Shown here: positions 18,130 through 27,107 of the stretch, in pieces
Layout of the letters: each line of letters opens with the position of its first letter
How positions within the stretch are numbered: the first letter of the stretch is position 1
Assembly (NCBI GenBank): GCA_045544515.1
Contig: JAZPZD010000004.1
Coordinates: 1-64,000, forward strand
Direction of reading: 5' to 3'
DNA from: RGIG8748 sp045544515
Lineage (GTDB): Bacteria; Bacillota; Clostridia; UMGS1810
Length of the DNA stretch: 64,000 nt
Position numbers and translations under genes: made by a program
The notes under the pieces: model-generated
What the model saw: only the letters and a program-made list of their open reading frames with translations
The model's database searches: none
Told to the model about the DNA's origin: nothing

Positions 18130-18420
18130 ATGTCTGTACTTGACAAAATAAAAAATGCTGCAGATAGAGTAAACGAACTTGCCAAGGAAGATGCCAGGGT
18201 CACGATAGAAGATGACAGCAAAATTCTTGTTGAAAACTACAAATCGTTAAAGCTTTTTTTGGATAACGAGATGCTTGTGGAACTCCGGAATTTCGATATA
18301 CTGCTTGCGGGAGAAAAACTGGTTATAGAGTTCTTTTCTCCGTCAAGGCTGATCGTAAGCGGAAAAATAAAAAACATAACTTATATGTCCTTTAGCGAAG
18401 GGGTAAAGGAGGATTTATGA
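18130..18420 (+). CDS. yqfC: Sporulation protein YqfC (YabP/YqfC family)
   Basis: The 96-residue product matches the YabP/YqfC family: a short acidic beta-rich protein with ENYKSLKLFLDNEMLVEL and GKIKNITYMSF. Its partner yqfD overlaps by four bases. The pair is conserved in endospore formers; the molecular role is unknown. The ATG at 18130 has GGAGG at 18116-18120, and a sigma-E-like promoter precedes it. Confidence 0.85.
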   Translation: MSVLDKIKNAADRVNELAKEDARVTIEDDSKILVENYKSLKLFLDNEMLVELRNFDILLAGEKLVIEFFSPSRLIVSGKIKNITYMSFSEGVKEDL

Positions 18421-19628
18421 AAGATTTCTCGTGGAAAAACTGTGTGGTGGCAAAAGCAAACCAAAAAAATTTTGAGAGATTTGCAAACGAATGCAAAAAC
18501 GCGGGAATAATACTATCGGATATAAAAAGCGACAGCGACGGATATGTCTTTGCAATGAGCTTTAAAAACTACAGACGCATTATTCCCATTGCCTTTCGCA
18601 GCGGAGTTCGTACAAGGATAATAAGAAAAAAAGGATTTGGTTACTTTGCTTACAAAAGACGAAAACGCTACGGATTTTTTTTGGGTGCTCTTATAAGCAT
18701 TGCCATCTTTGTATATCTTACATCTTGCATATGGGTTGTAGATGTTGTAGGAAACGAAGAAACACCTACCGAGCAAATCCTTGATGTAATGAAGAAAAAT
18801 CAGATATCCGTAGGCAAATTCCGATATGGGAAAAATATATCGAAGATAAAAAACTCTGCCCTGATAGATTTAGATACTCTGTCGTGGCTCTGGGTTACAA
18901 TAGACGGCACCAGAGCCGTTGTCGAAGTGCGTGAAAAGGGTAATTCTGTCGATATAGTTGACAAGAACGGTGCCTACAACCTTGTTGCATCATACCCCGG
19001 TGTAATTGTGGATATGCAGGTAAGAGACGGCAGAAAGGCGGTAGAGAGGAACCAGGTGGTAGACAAGGGGCAGATTTTGGTTAGCGGAGTGTGCTCGAGT
19101 GACTATCGCCCAAACAGATATGTCCGTGCCAACGGCAAGGTTATTGCACTTACATGGCGAACGCTTTCGGGTGAATATCATCACACAGAAAAAATAAAGA
19201 TAAAAACAGGAAAAGTAAAGAAAAAGTATTCTCTTGCCATTGCGGACAAAAATATAAAACTCTATTTCAAAAAAAAACCGGATTTCAAGAACTTTGTTAA
19301 AGAACATAAAAAGACGCAAATCAGAATTTTTAATGATATTTATTTGCCGTTAACCTTTACAACTGACACTTTTTATGAGATAATAGTTAAAGAAAATATT
19401 TTAGATGACAAAACCGTTGTTTCGCAGGCAGTTGAGGTTCTCACCAAAGATTTGGAAAATAAGAGGGCAGACGGCTCCGAAACGGTGGAGAGAGTATACA
19501 GCTATGAGAAGAAGTCAAACGGAAATCTTTTGGTTACCGTTACGCTTTGCAGTAGGGAAAATATCGCAGAAACCGCAAAGGTTGATGTAGAAACGACAAA
19601 GGAAGATGTAAGTGGAGAAAGTAATTGA
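18417..19628 (+). CDS. yqfD: Sporulation protein YqfD
   Basis: The 403-residue membrane protein has a basic cytoplasmic N-terminal part (about 1-80), one membrane segment (about 82-102, FFLGALISIAIFVYLTSCIW) and a large beta-rich outer part with a POTRA-like start (EETPTEQILDVMKKNQISVGKF). This is the usual YqfD layout. The ATG overlaps the yqfC stop. The last 17 bases overlap the phoH start, so sporulation genes run into a housekeeping cluster. Confidence 0.88.
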   Translation: MKDFSWKNCVVAKANQKNFERFANECKNAGIILSDIKSDSDGYVFAMSFKNYRRIIPIAFRSGVRTRIIRKKGFGYFAYKRRKRYGFFLGALISIAIFVYLTSCIWVVDVVGNEETPTEQILDVMKKNQISVGKFRYGKNISKIKNSALIDLDTLSWLWVTIDGTRAVVEVREKGNSVDIVDKNGAYNLVASYPGVIVDMQVRDGRKAVERNQVVDKGQILVSGVCSSDYRPNRYVRANGKVIALTWRTLSGEYHHTEKIKIKTGKVKKKYSLAIADKNIKLYFKKKPDFKNFVKEHKKTQIRIFNDIYLPLTFTTDTFYEIIVKENILDDKTVVSQAVEVLTKDLENKRADGSETVERVYSYEKKSNGNLLVTVTLCSRENIAETAKVDVETTKEDVSGESN

Positions 19629-20586
19629 ATTTGACAGTATCGACAAGGTAATATCAGTTTTTGGCGAGTATGACAAAAACATAAAGCAGATATCAAATGA
19701 GTTTGGTGTGGAGATTATCAGCCGAGGCGAAACGATCAAGATAGCAGGGCAGGAGGGTTCTGTCCTGATGGCAAAAAAGGTTATAGAAAACCTTGTGCAC
19801 CTTCTAAATAACGGAGATATGCTAAATGACCAGAATGTAAGCTACGCCATTTCTTCTGTCAAAGACGGCATTGACCCTGCAGAGCTCTACGGCTCTGACT
19901 GTGTGTGTATCACCGCCAAGGGCAAACCCGTAAAGAGTAAAACTCTTGGTCAGAAGACATATGTAGAAGCTATTTCAAAAAACACAATCACCTTTGGCAT
20001 AGGTCCTGCCGGAACAGGCAAGACATATCTTGCGGTTGCAATGGCAGTAAAGGCTTTTAAAAACAAAGAGGTTTCGAGAATTATCCTTACCCGCCCTGCA
20101 GTAGAAGCAGGAGAAAAGCTCGGCTTTTTGCCCGGTGATTTGCAAAACAAGGTTGATCCGTATTTAAGACCGCTATACGATGCACTCTACGAAATGTTTG
20201 GTATGGAGAATTTTGCAAGACTTTCCGAAAAGGGCGCCATCGAGGTAGCACCGCTTGCCTATATGCGAGGAAGAACATTAGACGACAGCTTTATAATACT
20301 TGACGAAGCACAGAACACCACTCCCGAACAGATGAAGATGTTTCTTACCCGTATCGGATTTAATTCCAAGGCTATCGTAACAGGTGACATCACACAGGTC
20401 GATTTGCCCGATGGTAAAAAGAGTGGCCTCAAGGATGTAATTCATATATTAAATAATATAGATGATATTGCTTTTTGCTATTTTACCGAGCGTGATGTTG
20501 TAAGACACCGCCTTGTGCAGAAAATCATCAAAGCATACGAAAAGAGAGAAACTTCCTACAGAAGAAAAAGCGAGGACAAAAAATGA
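19612..20586 (+). CDS. phoH: PhoH family ATPase (PhoH/PhoL)
   Basis: The 324-residue protein has a KH-like N-terminal part and a P-loop ATPase with GPAGTGKTYLA, TRPAVEAGEKLGFLPGD, Walker B ILDEAQNTTPEQ and VTGDITQVDLP. Members are RNA-linked ATPases that neighbour ybeY almost everywhere, as here. The start is GTG at 19612 behind AAGGAAG, inside the yqfD end. Role in RNA handling is inferred from context. Confidence 0.9.
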   Translation: MEKVIEFDSIDKVISVFGEYDKNIKQISNEFGVEIISRGETIKIAGQEGSVLMAKKVIENLVHLLNNGDMLNDQNVSYAISSVKDGIDPAELYGSDCVCITAKGKPVKSKTLGQKTYVEAISKNTITFGIGPAGTGKTYLAVAMAVKAFKNKEVSRIILTRPAVEAGEKLGFLPGDLQNKVDPYLRPLYDALYEMFGMENFARLSEKGAIEVAPLAYMRGRTLDDSFIILDEAQNTTPEQMKMFLTRIGFNSKAIVTGDITQVDLPDGKKSGLKDVIHILNNIDDIAFCYFTERDVVRHRLVQKIIKAYEKRETSYRRKSEDKK

Positions 20587-21068
20587 ACATTGTTATAGAC
20601 TTCACAGACGAGCAAGACAAAATTGACTTTACAGAGGAATACGAACTTCTGTGTAAAAAAGTAATAGAAAAAACCCTGGAGTGCGAGCTTTTTGATAATG
20701 ATGCATATGTTTTTGTTACGCTTACGGACAACGAAAACATAAGGCTTATAAATAATGAGCAAAGAGGCATAGACAGAGAAACAGATGTGCTGAGCTTCCC
20801 CGTTCTGGAATTTGAAGACGGCAAGATGTTAGACTGTGTAGGCGATTATTACGAAGACAAACTCATTTTGGGGGATATTGTTCTTTCTCTGGAAAAGGCG
20901 AGGGAGCAGTCCATAGAATACGGTCATTCGTTTGAAAGAGAGATGTGCTATCTTATTTGTCACAGCGTACTACATCTTTTGGGTTATGACCACGAAACAG
21001 AAGAAGAAAGGGAACAGATGCGTTCCAAGGAGGAGAAAACTCTTGAATTACTCTCACTTACAAGGTAA
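20583..21068 (+). CDS. ybeY: Endoribonuclease YbeY (16S rRNA maturation)
   Basis: A 161-residue zinc-dependent RNase. The metal site HSVLHLLGYDHETEEE has the three histidines, and RETDVLSFP and LGDIVLS are family motifs. It acts in 3' end processing of 16S rRNA and ribosome quality control. The ATG overlaps the phoH stop by four bases, and the tail overlaps the next gene by 26. Confidence 0.93.
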   Translation: MNIVIDFTDEQDKIDFTEEYELLCKKVIEKTLECELFDNDAYVFVTLTDNENIRLINNEQRGIDRETDVLSFPVLEFEDGKMLDCVGDYYEDKLILGDIVLSLEKAREQSIEYGHSFEREMCYLICHSVLHLLGYDHETEEEREQMRSKEEKTLELLSLTR

Positions 21069-21504
21069 AAGTTTCTGGGGGTTTAAATATGCGTTTAAAG
21101 GGCTCTGGTATGCCGTAAAAAACGAAAGCCACTTCAGATTTCATATAGCCGCTTTTGTAGGCACAGGTATGTTTACAGAGTATTTTGATCTAACGAGAAC
21201 CGAGTATATGTTTTTTGCTCTTGCGGTTGCACTTGTCCTTATATGCGAGCTTGTAAACACTGCAATAGAAAACGCGGTAGATATTTCTACCCAAGAATTC
21301 AATGTAAAAGCACAGATTGCCAAGGATGTTTCGGCGTCTTTTGTGCTTGTGGCGGCGTTTTTTGCACTTTTTGTAGCGGCAATGCTTTTCTTAAACAAAG
21401 ACTTGTTAGCAAATCTTTTGGACACATTTACAAGACCCAAATATATTATATACTATATTCTGACGATAATTTTTGTAAGGGGCATAGGAAAAAATGGAAA
21501 ATAA
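21043..21504 (+). CDS. dgkA: Undecaprenol/diacylglycerol kinase family membrane protein
   Basis: The 153-residue product is an integral membrane kinase with FKYAFKGLWYAVKNESHFRFH, the catalytic-region ICELVNTAIENAVD and three membrane helices. Gram-positive members phosphorylate undecaprenol to supply the cell-wall lipid carrier. The start is TTG at 21043 within ybeY: AAGGAGGA at 21027-21034 is the best ribosome site here and longer frames lie deep in ybeY. A third helix and short tail extend it beyond the usual 125 residues. Confidence 0.87.
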   Translation: MNYSHLQGKSFWGFKYAFKGLWYAVKNESHFRFHIAAFVGTGMFTEYFDLTRTEYMFFALAVALVLICELVNTAIENAVDISTQEFNVKAQIAKDVSASFVLVAAFFALFVAAMLFLNKDLLANLLDTFTRPKYIIYYILTIIFVRGIGKNGK

Positions 21505-22399
21505 ATTCAAATCCGGATATATCGGAATAGTTGGCAAGCCCAATGTAGGCAAATCCACTATTTTAAATAAACTTGTAGGGCAGAAGATTGCAATTATTTC
21601 GCCCAAGCCGCAGACTACCAGAAATAAGATACTGGGTATTTTGCACGGTGACGGATATCAGGCTGTATTTTTGGATACACCGGGATTTCATAAGCCAAAG
21701 ACCAAACTTGGCGAAAATATGGTAAAGGCGGTAAACGAAACAATAGGCGATGTAGACCTTGTTATGCTTGTAGCAGAGCCTGACACCGAGGTTTCTGCGG
21801 CAGAAGAGGCAATTATAAGTAAAATAGGGGACATCCCTGCCATACTTGTAATAAACAAAACCGATACAGTGAAAAAGGACGAGCTTTTGAGTGTAATTTC
21901 TATGTACAGCTCCCTGCACAATTTTTGCGACATAGTGCCTGTTAGTGCCCGCACTGGGGAAAACCTTGACGAGCTTAAAAATGTTATTTGTGCAAATCTT
22001 GAAGAAGGCCCCATGTATTATCCCGAGGATATGGTTACCGACCAACAGGAAAAGGAAATTGTTGCAGAAATAATAAGAGAAAAAATGCTAAAAACTCTTC
22101 GCGAAGAAATCCCTCACGGAACCTGCGTGGAGATTGTCAAAATGAAATACGAGCAAAAAGAAAACGGCGATATATACAAAATAAGTGCCAATATCTTTTG
22201 CGAAAAAAATTCTCACAAGGGTATAATAATCGGACAAGGCGGCAAAACCCTAAAGCAGATAGGAACTTTGGCAAGAGAAGACTGCGAAAGGATGCTCGAT
22301 GCCAAGGTGTATCTTGAACTGTGGGTCAAGGTCAAAGAGGATTGGCGTAATTCTAACAACCTTATGAGAGAGCTTGGCATAATAAATAACGAACAATAA
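21494..22399 (+). CDS. era: GTPase Era
   Basis: A 301-residue GTPase that binds 16S rRNA and checks 30S assembly. G1 GKPNVGKST, the switch region with KPQTTR, G3 DTPGFH, G4 NKTD and G5 SARTG are intact, and a C-terminal KH domain (GIIIGQGGKTLKQIGT) completes it. The ATG overlaps the dgkA end by 11 bases, continuing the tightly packed cluster. Confidence 0.95.
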   Translation: MENKFKSGYIGIVGKPNVGKSTILNKLVGQKIAIISPKPQTTRNKILGILHGDGYQAVFLDTPGFHKPKTKLGENMVKAVNETIGDVDLVMLVAEPDTEVSAAEEAIISKIGDIPAILVINKTDTVKKDELLSVISMYSSLHNFCDIVPVSARTGENLDELKNVICANLEEGPMYYPEDMVTDQQEKEIVAEIIREKMLKTLREEIPHGTCVEIVKMKYEQKENGDIYKISANIFCEKNSHKGIIIGQGGKTLKQIGTLAREDCERMLDAKVYLELWVKVKEDWRNSNNLMRELGIINNEQ

Positions 22400-22465
22400 A
22401 TTCCAACATAATAAAAATCCGCGTGCACAAAATAAGTATATAATTAAAAAAAGGAGTGCATGCGG

Positions 22466-22600
22466 ATGTTTTGGAGTATGTTTGAGTATTATGGAACGGT
22501 GGAGCTGTATATGCTTTACAAAATGATGGAAAACCCGGAGGCACACTATGGAGGAAATAAAGACACAAGGATTGATACTGACATCAGCAAATTTGAATGA
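22466..22600 (+). CDS. yqzL: YqzL-family small protein
   Basis: A 44-residue frame, starting MFWSMFEYYGTVELYMLYK, matches the pattern of the small YqzL proteins (aromatic, W-x-x-F-E-x-x-G, then YLxYK). These lie between era and recO in Firmicutes, exactly as here. AAGGAG at 22451-22456 favours the ATG at 22466 over the one at 22460. The C-terminal 17 codons overlap recO in another frame, so the tail may be partly dictated by recO. Function unknown. Confidence 0.7.
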   Translation: MFWSMFEYYGTVELYMLYKMMENPEAHYGGNKDTRIDTDISKFE

Positions 22601-23330
22601 TAATGACAAAATCTTTACCATTGAAACCCGCGATGCCGGAAAGATAACCGCTATATCAAAGGGTATCCGTTCGCATAAGCACAAGGATTTTGCAGCACTG
22701 CAAAATTTCTGTTACAGCGATATGGTTTTAAGCAGAAAAACAGGACTGTACTATATTTCTTCGGCATCTGTTGTAAACAATTTCTTTGGAATAAGAAATT
22801 CCGTTGAACAGATGTCTTTTGCTGCGTATTTTGCCGATGTTATAAAAAGCTTTCCAGAACAGATGCCGTTGGATGACGAATATTTCAGCTTTGTTTTAAA
22901 TACATTCTTCCTTACCGGCAAGGCATCGGAAAAGTGTCGAGACAGTGATTTGGCTTTTTATCTTTTGAGGCTCAAAACCATTTTCGAAATGAAAACCGTA
23001 TCCTTTGCAGGCTTTATGCCTTCTGTTATGCATTGCGGAATTTGCTCTTCCAAAAAGGATATTGAATATTTTGACATAGCAAACGGAACTGTTGTGTGCA
23101 AGGCTTGCAACGAAAAAAGCTACTCGGATCTTGTAAAGATAAATTCTTCTGTGCTCAATATCTTGAATTTTATCAACAATTCCGATTACAGAACGGTGTT
23201 TTCTATGAATGCGAAAAAGAGCGATATTGAAATGCTTTCGCAAATATCTGAAAAATATCTTATTAATTCGCTCGAAATATATCCCGGTAGCCTTACATAT
23301 CTCAAAAATACAGTTTTTGGTCAAAAATAA
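22548..23330 (+). CDS. recO: DNA repair protein RecO
   Basis: The 260-residue protein has the OB-fold N-terminus (TQGLILTSANLNDNDKIFTI), a helical middle and a four-cysteine zinc finger (CGIC and CKAC, about residues 163-186). RecO loads RecA onto SSB-coated DNA and anneals strands. The ATG at 22548 has GGAGG at 22539-22543 and lies inside yqzL. It closes the era-yqzL-recO block. Confidence 0.92.
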   Translation: MEEIKTQGLILTSANLNDNDKIFTIETRDAGKITAISKGIRSHKHKDFAALQNFCYSDMVLSRKTGLYYISSASVVNNFFGIRNSVEQMSFAAYFADVIKSFPEQMPLDDEYFSFVLNTFFLTGKASEKCRDSDLAFYLLRLKTIFEMKTVSFAGFMPSVMHCGICSSKKDIEYFDIANGTVVCKACNEKSYSDLVKINSSVLNILNFINNSDYRTVFSMNAKKSDIEMLSQISEKYLINSLEIYPGSLTYLKNTVFGQK

Positions 23331-23500
23331 TGTTTAATTTTTGTATAATTGGCGATAATTTTTAGTGCACAACTAACAAAAATGTAAAAAAATTACCGAA
23401 GTATTAAAAAAATATAAAAAAATACTGGAATTTTGTGCCGATTTGTTATAAAATATAGGTTGTGAATAATTTAGATTATTATTTTATGGAGGTATATGAA

Positions 23501-26128
23501 ATGGCAAAGAAATTCGTTTATCTTTTTAAAGAAGGCGATGCAAGCATGAGAGAGCTTCTCGGCGGTAAAGGTGCTAACCTCGCTGAGATGACCAAGCTTG
23601 GTCTTCCTGTTCCCCAGGGTTTCACAGTTTCTACCGAAGCTTGTACTCAGTACTATGAGGACGGAAGAAAGATTAACGCTGAAATTCAGGCAGAAATCAT
23701 GGAAAACATCACCAAGATGGAAGAAATCTGCGGCAAGAAGTTCGGAGATAAGGAGAATCCTCTTTTGGTATCCGTTCGTTCCGGTGCAAGAGCATCTATG
23801 CCCGGTATGATGGACACAATTCTTAACCTCGGTCTTAACGAAGAGGTTGTAGAAACAATGTCTGCAAAATCCGGTAACCCCAGATGGGCTTGGGACTGCT
23901 ACAGAAGATTTATCCAGATGTATTCCGATGTTGTTATGGAAGTTGGTAAGAAGTACTTCGAACAGCTTATCGACGAAATGAAAGAAGCAAAAGGCGTAAC
24001 ACAGGATATCGAACTTACTGCAGAAGACCTCAAGGTTCTCGCAGGACAGTTCAAGGCTGAATATAAAAACAAAATCGGTAAAGACTTCCCCTCTGATCCC
24101 AAGGAACAGTTAATGGGTGCAGTAGAGGCAGTATTCCGTTCATGGGACAACCCCAGAGCAAATGTTTACCGTCGTGACAACGATATCCCTTATTCCTGGG
24201 GTACAGCTGTTAATGTACAGATGATGGCATTTGGTAACATGGGAGACAACTGCGGTACAGGTGTTGCATTTACTCGTGACCCTGCAACCGGTGACAGAGG
24301 TCTTATGGGTGAATTCCTTGTAAACGCTCAGGGTGAAGACGTTGTTGCAGGTGTTCGTACTCCTATGCCTATCGCACAGATGGCAGAGAAGTTCCCCGAA
24401 GCATTTGCAGAATTCCAGAAGGTATGTGCAACACTCGAAGATCACTACAGAGATATGCAGGATATGGAATTTACCATTGAAGACAGAAAGCTCTATATGC
24501 TCCAGACCAGAAATGGTAAGAGAACTGCTAAAGCTGCATTAAAGATTGCATGTGATTTAGTTGATGAGGGTATGATCGACAAGAAGAAAGCTGTTGCTAT
24601 GATCGACCCCAGAAACCTCGATACACTTTTACATCCCCAGTTTGATGCAAAGGCTCTCAAGGCTGCAACTCCTATGGGCAGAGGTCTTGGTGCTTCTCCC
24701 GGTGCTGCATGCGGTAAGATAGTATTTACTGCAGAAGATGCAGAAAGCTGGAATGCAAGAGGCGAAAAGGTTGTTCTTGTTCGTCTTGAAACATCCCCCG
24801 AAGATATCACAGGTATGAAGGCTTCTCAGGGTATCCTTACCGTTCGTGGCGGTATGACAAGCCACGCTGCCGTTGTTGCTCGTGGTATGGGTACTTGCTG
24901 TGTATCCGGTTGCGGCGACATCAACATGGACGAAGAAAACAAGAAGTTTACACTCGCAGGTAAGACTTTCGTTGAAGGTGACTACATCTCCATCGATGGT
25001 TCTACCGGTAACATATATGACGGTATCATCCCCACAGTTGACGCTGAAATCGCTGGCGAATTCGGCAGAATTATGGCTTGGGCTGATGAGTTCAGAACAC
25101 TCAAAGTTCGTACAAATGCAGATACTCCTGCAGATGCTAAAAAAGCAAGAGAACTCGGTGCAGAAGGTATCGGTCTTTGCCGTACAGAGCACATGTTCTT
25201 CGAAGCAGAAAGAATTGCTGCATTCCGTGAAATGATTTGTTCTGACACTGTAGAAGAAAGAGAAGCAGCTCTCGATAAGATTCTTCCTTATCAGCAGGGC
25301 GACTTTGAAAAGCTCTACGAAGCACTCGAAGGAAATCCTGTAACAATCCGTTTCCTCGATCCTCCGCTTCATGAGTTCGTTCCCACAGAAGAAGCTGACA
25401 TTGCAGCACTTGCAAAGGCTCAGGGCAAAACTGTTGAAGACATCAAGGCTATCATTGCAAGCCTCCACGAATTCAACCCCATGATGGGACACCGTGGCTG
25501 CCGTCTTGCAGTAACATACCCCGAAATTGCAAAGATGCAGACAAAGGCAGTTATCCGTGCTGCTATCAACATTAAGAAAGCTCATCCCGACTGGAACATA
25601 GTTCCCGAAATTATGATTCCTCTCGTTGGAGATATCAAAGAACTCAAGTATGTTAAGAACGATGTTGTAGCAACTGCAGATGCAGAAATCGCTGCTGCAG
25701 GAATCGACCTTAAGTACGAAGTTGGTACTATGATCGAAATCCCCAGAGCTGCTCTTACAGCAGACGACATCGCTAAAGAAGCTGAATTCTTCTGCTTCGG
25801 TACAAACGACCTTACACAGATGACATACGGTTTCTCCCGTGACGATGCAGGTAAGTTCCTCGATGCTTACTACGACGCAAAGATTTTCGAAAACGATCCC
25901 TTTGCTAAACTCGACCAGACCGGTGTTGGTAAGCTTATGGAATTGGCTGTTGAACTCGGTAAGAAGGTACGCCCCGAAATGCACTGCGGTATCTGCGGTG
26001 AACACGGCGGTGACCCTGTATCCGTTGAATTCTGCCATACAATAGGTCTTGATTATGTATCCTGCTCACCTTTCCGTGTGCCGATAGCAAGACTTGCTGC
26101 TGCACAGGCAAGAATTAAGGAAATGTAA
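23501..26128 (+). CDS. ppdK: Pyruvate, phosphate dikinase
   Basis: An 875-residue enzyme interconverting pyruvate, ATP and phosphate with PEP, AMP and pyrophosphate, typical of anaerobes using pyrophosphate-based glycolysis. N-terminal ATP-grasp motifs (GGKGANLAEM), the phosphohistidine loop GGMTSHAAVVARGMG and the C-terminal PEP barrel (GTNDLTQMTYGFSRDD, CGICGEHGG) are all present. The ATG at 23501 follows GGAGG. Codon choice is clearly more biased (GTT, GGT, AAC, GAC) than its neighbours, indicating high expression. Confidence 0.97.
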   Translation: MAKKFVYLFKEGDASMRELLGGKGANLAEMTKLGLPVPQGFTVSTEACTQYYEDGRKINAEIQAEIMENITKMEEICGKKFGDKENPLLVSVRSGARASMPGMMDTILNLGLNEEVVETMSAKSGNPRWAWDCYRRFIQMYSDVVMEVGKKYFEQLIDEMKEAKGVTQDIELTAEDLKVLAGQFKAEYKNKIGKDFPSDPKEQLMGAVEAVFRSWDNPRANVYRRDNDIPYSWGTAVNVQMMAFGNMGDNCGTGVAFTRDPATGDRGLMGEFLVNAQGEDVVAGVRTPMPIAQMAEKFPEAFAEFQKVCATLEDHYRDMQDMEFTIEDRKLYMLQTRNGKRTAKAALKIACDLVDEGMIDKKKAVAMIDPRNLDTLLHPQFDAKALKAATPMGRGLGASPGAACGKIVFTAEDAESWNARGEKVVLVRLETSPEDITGMKASQGILTVRGGMTSHAAVVARGMGTCCVSGCGDINMDEENKKFTLAGKTFVEGDYISIDGSTGNIYDGIIPTVDAEIAGEFGRIMAWADEFRTLKVRTNADTPADAKKARELGAEGIGLCRTEHMFFEAERIAAFREMICSDTVEEREAALDKILPYQQGDFEKLYEALEGNPVTIRFLDPPLHEFVPTEEADIAALAKAQGKTVEDIKAIIASLHEFNPMMGHRGCRLAVTYPEIAKMQTKAVIRAAINIKKAHPDWNIVPEIMIPLVGDIKELKYVKNDVVATADAEIAAAGIDLKYEVGTMIEIPRAALTADDIAKEAEFFCFGTNDLTQMTYGFSRDDAGKFLDAYYDAKIFENDPFAKLDQTGVGKLMELAVELGKKVRPEMHCGICGEHGGDPVSVEFCHTIGLDYVSCSPFRVPIARLAAAQARIKEM

Positions 26129-26149
26129 TTTATAAAATTATACAACTCC

Positions 26150-26177
26150 AAAAGCACCGGCTTTGACCGGTGCTTTT
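26150..26177 (+). terminator. Terminator after ppdK
   Basis: AAAAGCACCGG (26150-26160) and CCGGTGCTTTT (26167-26177) form an 11-bp stem with a 6-base loop. Confidence 0.85.
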
Positions 26178-26194
26178 GATATGAGGAGAAAGAA

Positions 26195-27049
26195 ATGAAA
26201 ATATCTACCGAGATTGATTCTTCTTCAAAGATAGTAGGGGAGCAAAAAGCAATTGAATATATTGCCAAGGCCGGTTTTGATGCGTGGGATTTTTCGATGT
26301 TTCGAATGTGCAATTACAATCGCAGCACAAAAATACTGGAAAAATCTGACCATCCGCTTGCAGGCAGCAGCTACATCAAATTTGCCAGAGAGCTAAAACA
26401 AGTTGGCTTGGATAACGGTATTGTGTGCAATCAGTCGCACGCACCGTTTCCCTCATATGCCAAAGAAGTACGGGATTATTTCAAAAGGGCGATAGAATGT
26501 ACGGCAGAGGCAGGCGGGCAAATCTGTGTTATCCACCCCGATAACTACAAATCTGCCAAAGACAATGCCGAATTGTATCTGGAACTTTTACCATTTGCAA
26601 AAGAGCACAATGTCAAAATAGCCACAGAAAATATGTTTTGCTTCGACAAGGAGGCAGACGATGCAATATTTGCCGCTTGCTCTGATCCGGAGGACTTTTT
26701 ATCTCATCTTAATGAAGTAAATGACGATTATCTCGTGGCGTGCCTGGATATAGGTCACGCAGAGATGAGAGGATTAAAGACCTCTGCAGTAGAAATGATT
26801 AAAAAGCTTGGAAGTAATATAAAAGCACTTCATATCCACGATAACGACAGACGCCATGATATGCATCAGATACCTTTTTCTATGGAAATAGACTACAGGA
26901 AAATAGTAGATGCACTTAAGGAAATTAATTATACGGGATATCTTACACTTGAGGCATACAGGTATCTTGATGCTTATACAAAGGATAATGTTTTCGAAGG
27001 GATTAAAAATTTGGCTCTTTCAGCCGACAAAATAAGAAATATGTTTTAG
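26195..27049 (+). CDS. Sugar phosphate isomerase/epimerase family TIM-barrel protein
   Basis: The 284-residue product is a xylose-isomerase-like (AP endonuclease 2) barrel, with SHAPFP, ATENMF, CLDIGHAEMRG, HIHDND and LTLEAYR giving the histidine, glutamate and aspartate metal ligands. The family covers sugar epimerases, isomerases and dehydratases; the substrate is not evident. The ATG has AGGAG upstream. It lies just after the ppdK terminator and may have weak read-through expression. Confidence 0.8.
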   Translation: MKISTEIDSSSKIVGEQKAIEYIAKAGFDAWDFSMFRMCNYNRSTKILEKSDHPLAGSSYIKFARELKQVGLDNGIVCNQSHAPFPSYAKEVRDYFKRAIECTAEAGGQICVIHPDNYKSAKDNAELYLELLPFAKEHNVKIATENMFCFDKEADDAIFAACSDPEDFLSHLNEVNDDYLVACLDIGHAEMRGLKTSAVEMIKKLGSNIKALHIHDNDRRHDMHQIPFSMEIDYRKIVDALKEINYTGYLTLEAYRYLDAYTKDNVFEGIKNLALSADKIRNMF

Positions 27050-27059
27050 TATATTAAAA

Positions 27060-27095
27060 AAAGAGTTATTGCGTTTAAAACCGCAATAACTCTTT
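27060..27095. terminator. Bidirectional terminator between the isomerase and carB-dapF
   Basis: AAAGAGTTATTGCG (27060-27073) pairs perfectly with CGCAATAACTCTTT (27082-27095), with A and T tracts on each side. Confidence 0.88.
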
Positions 27096-27107
27096 AATTT
27101 TGAGGTG

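Noticed and set aside
24629..26038. Long open frame on the minus strand inside ppdK
   Set aside because: It is a shadow of the strongly codon-biased ppdK gene, has no ribosome site and no recognisable domain.
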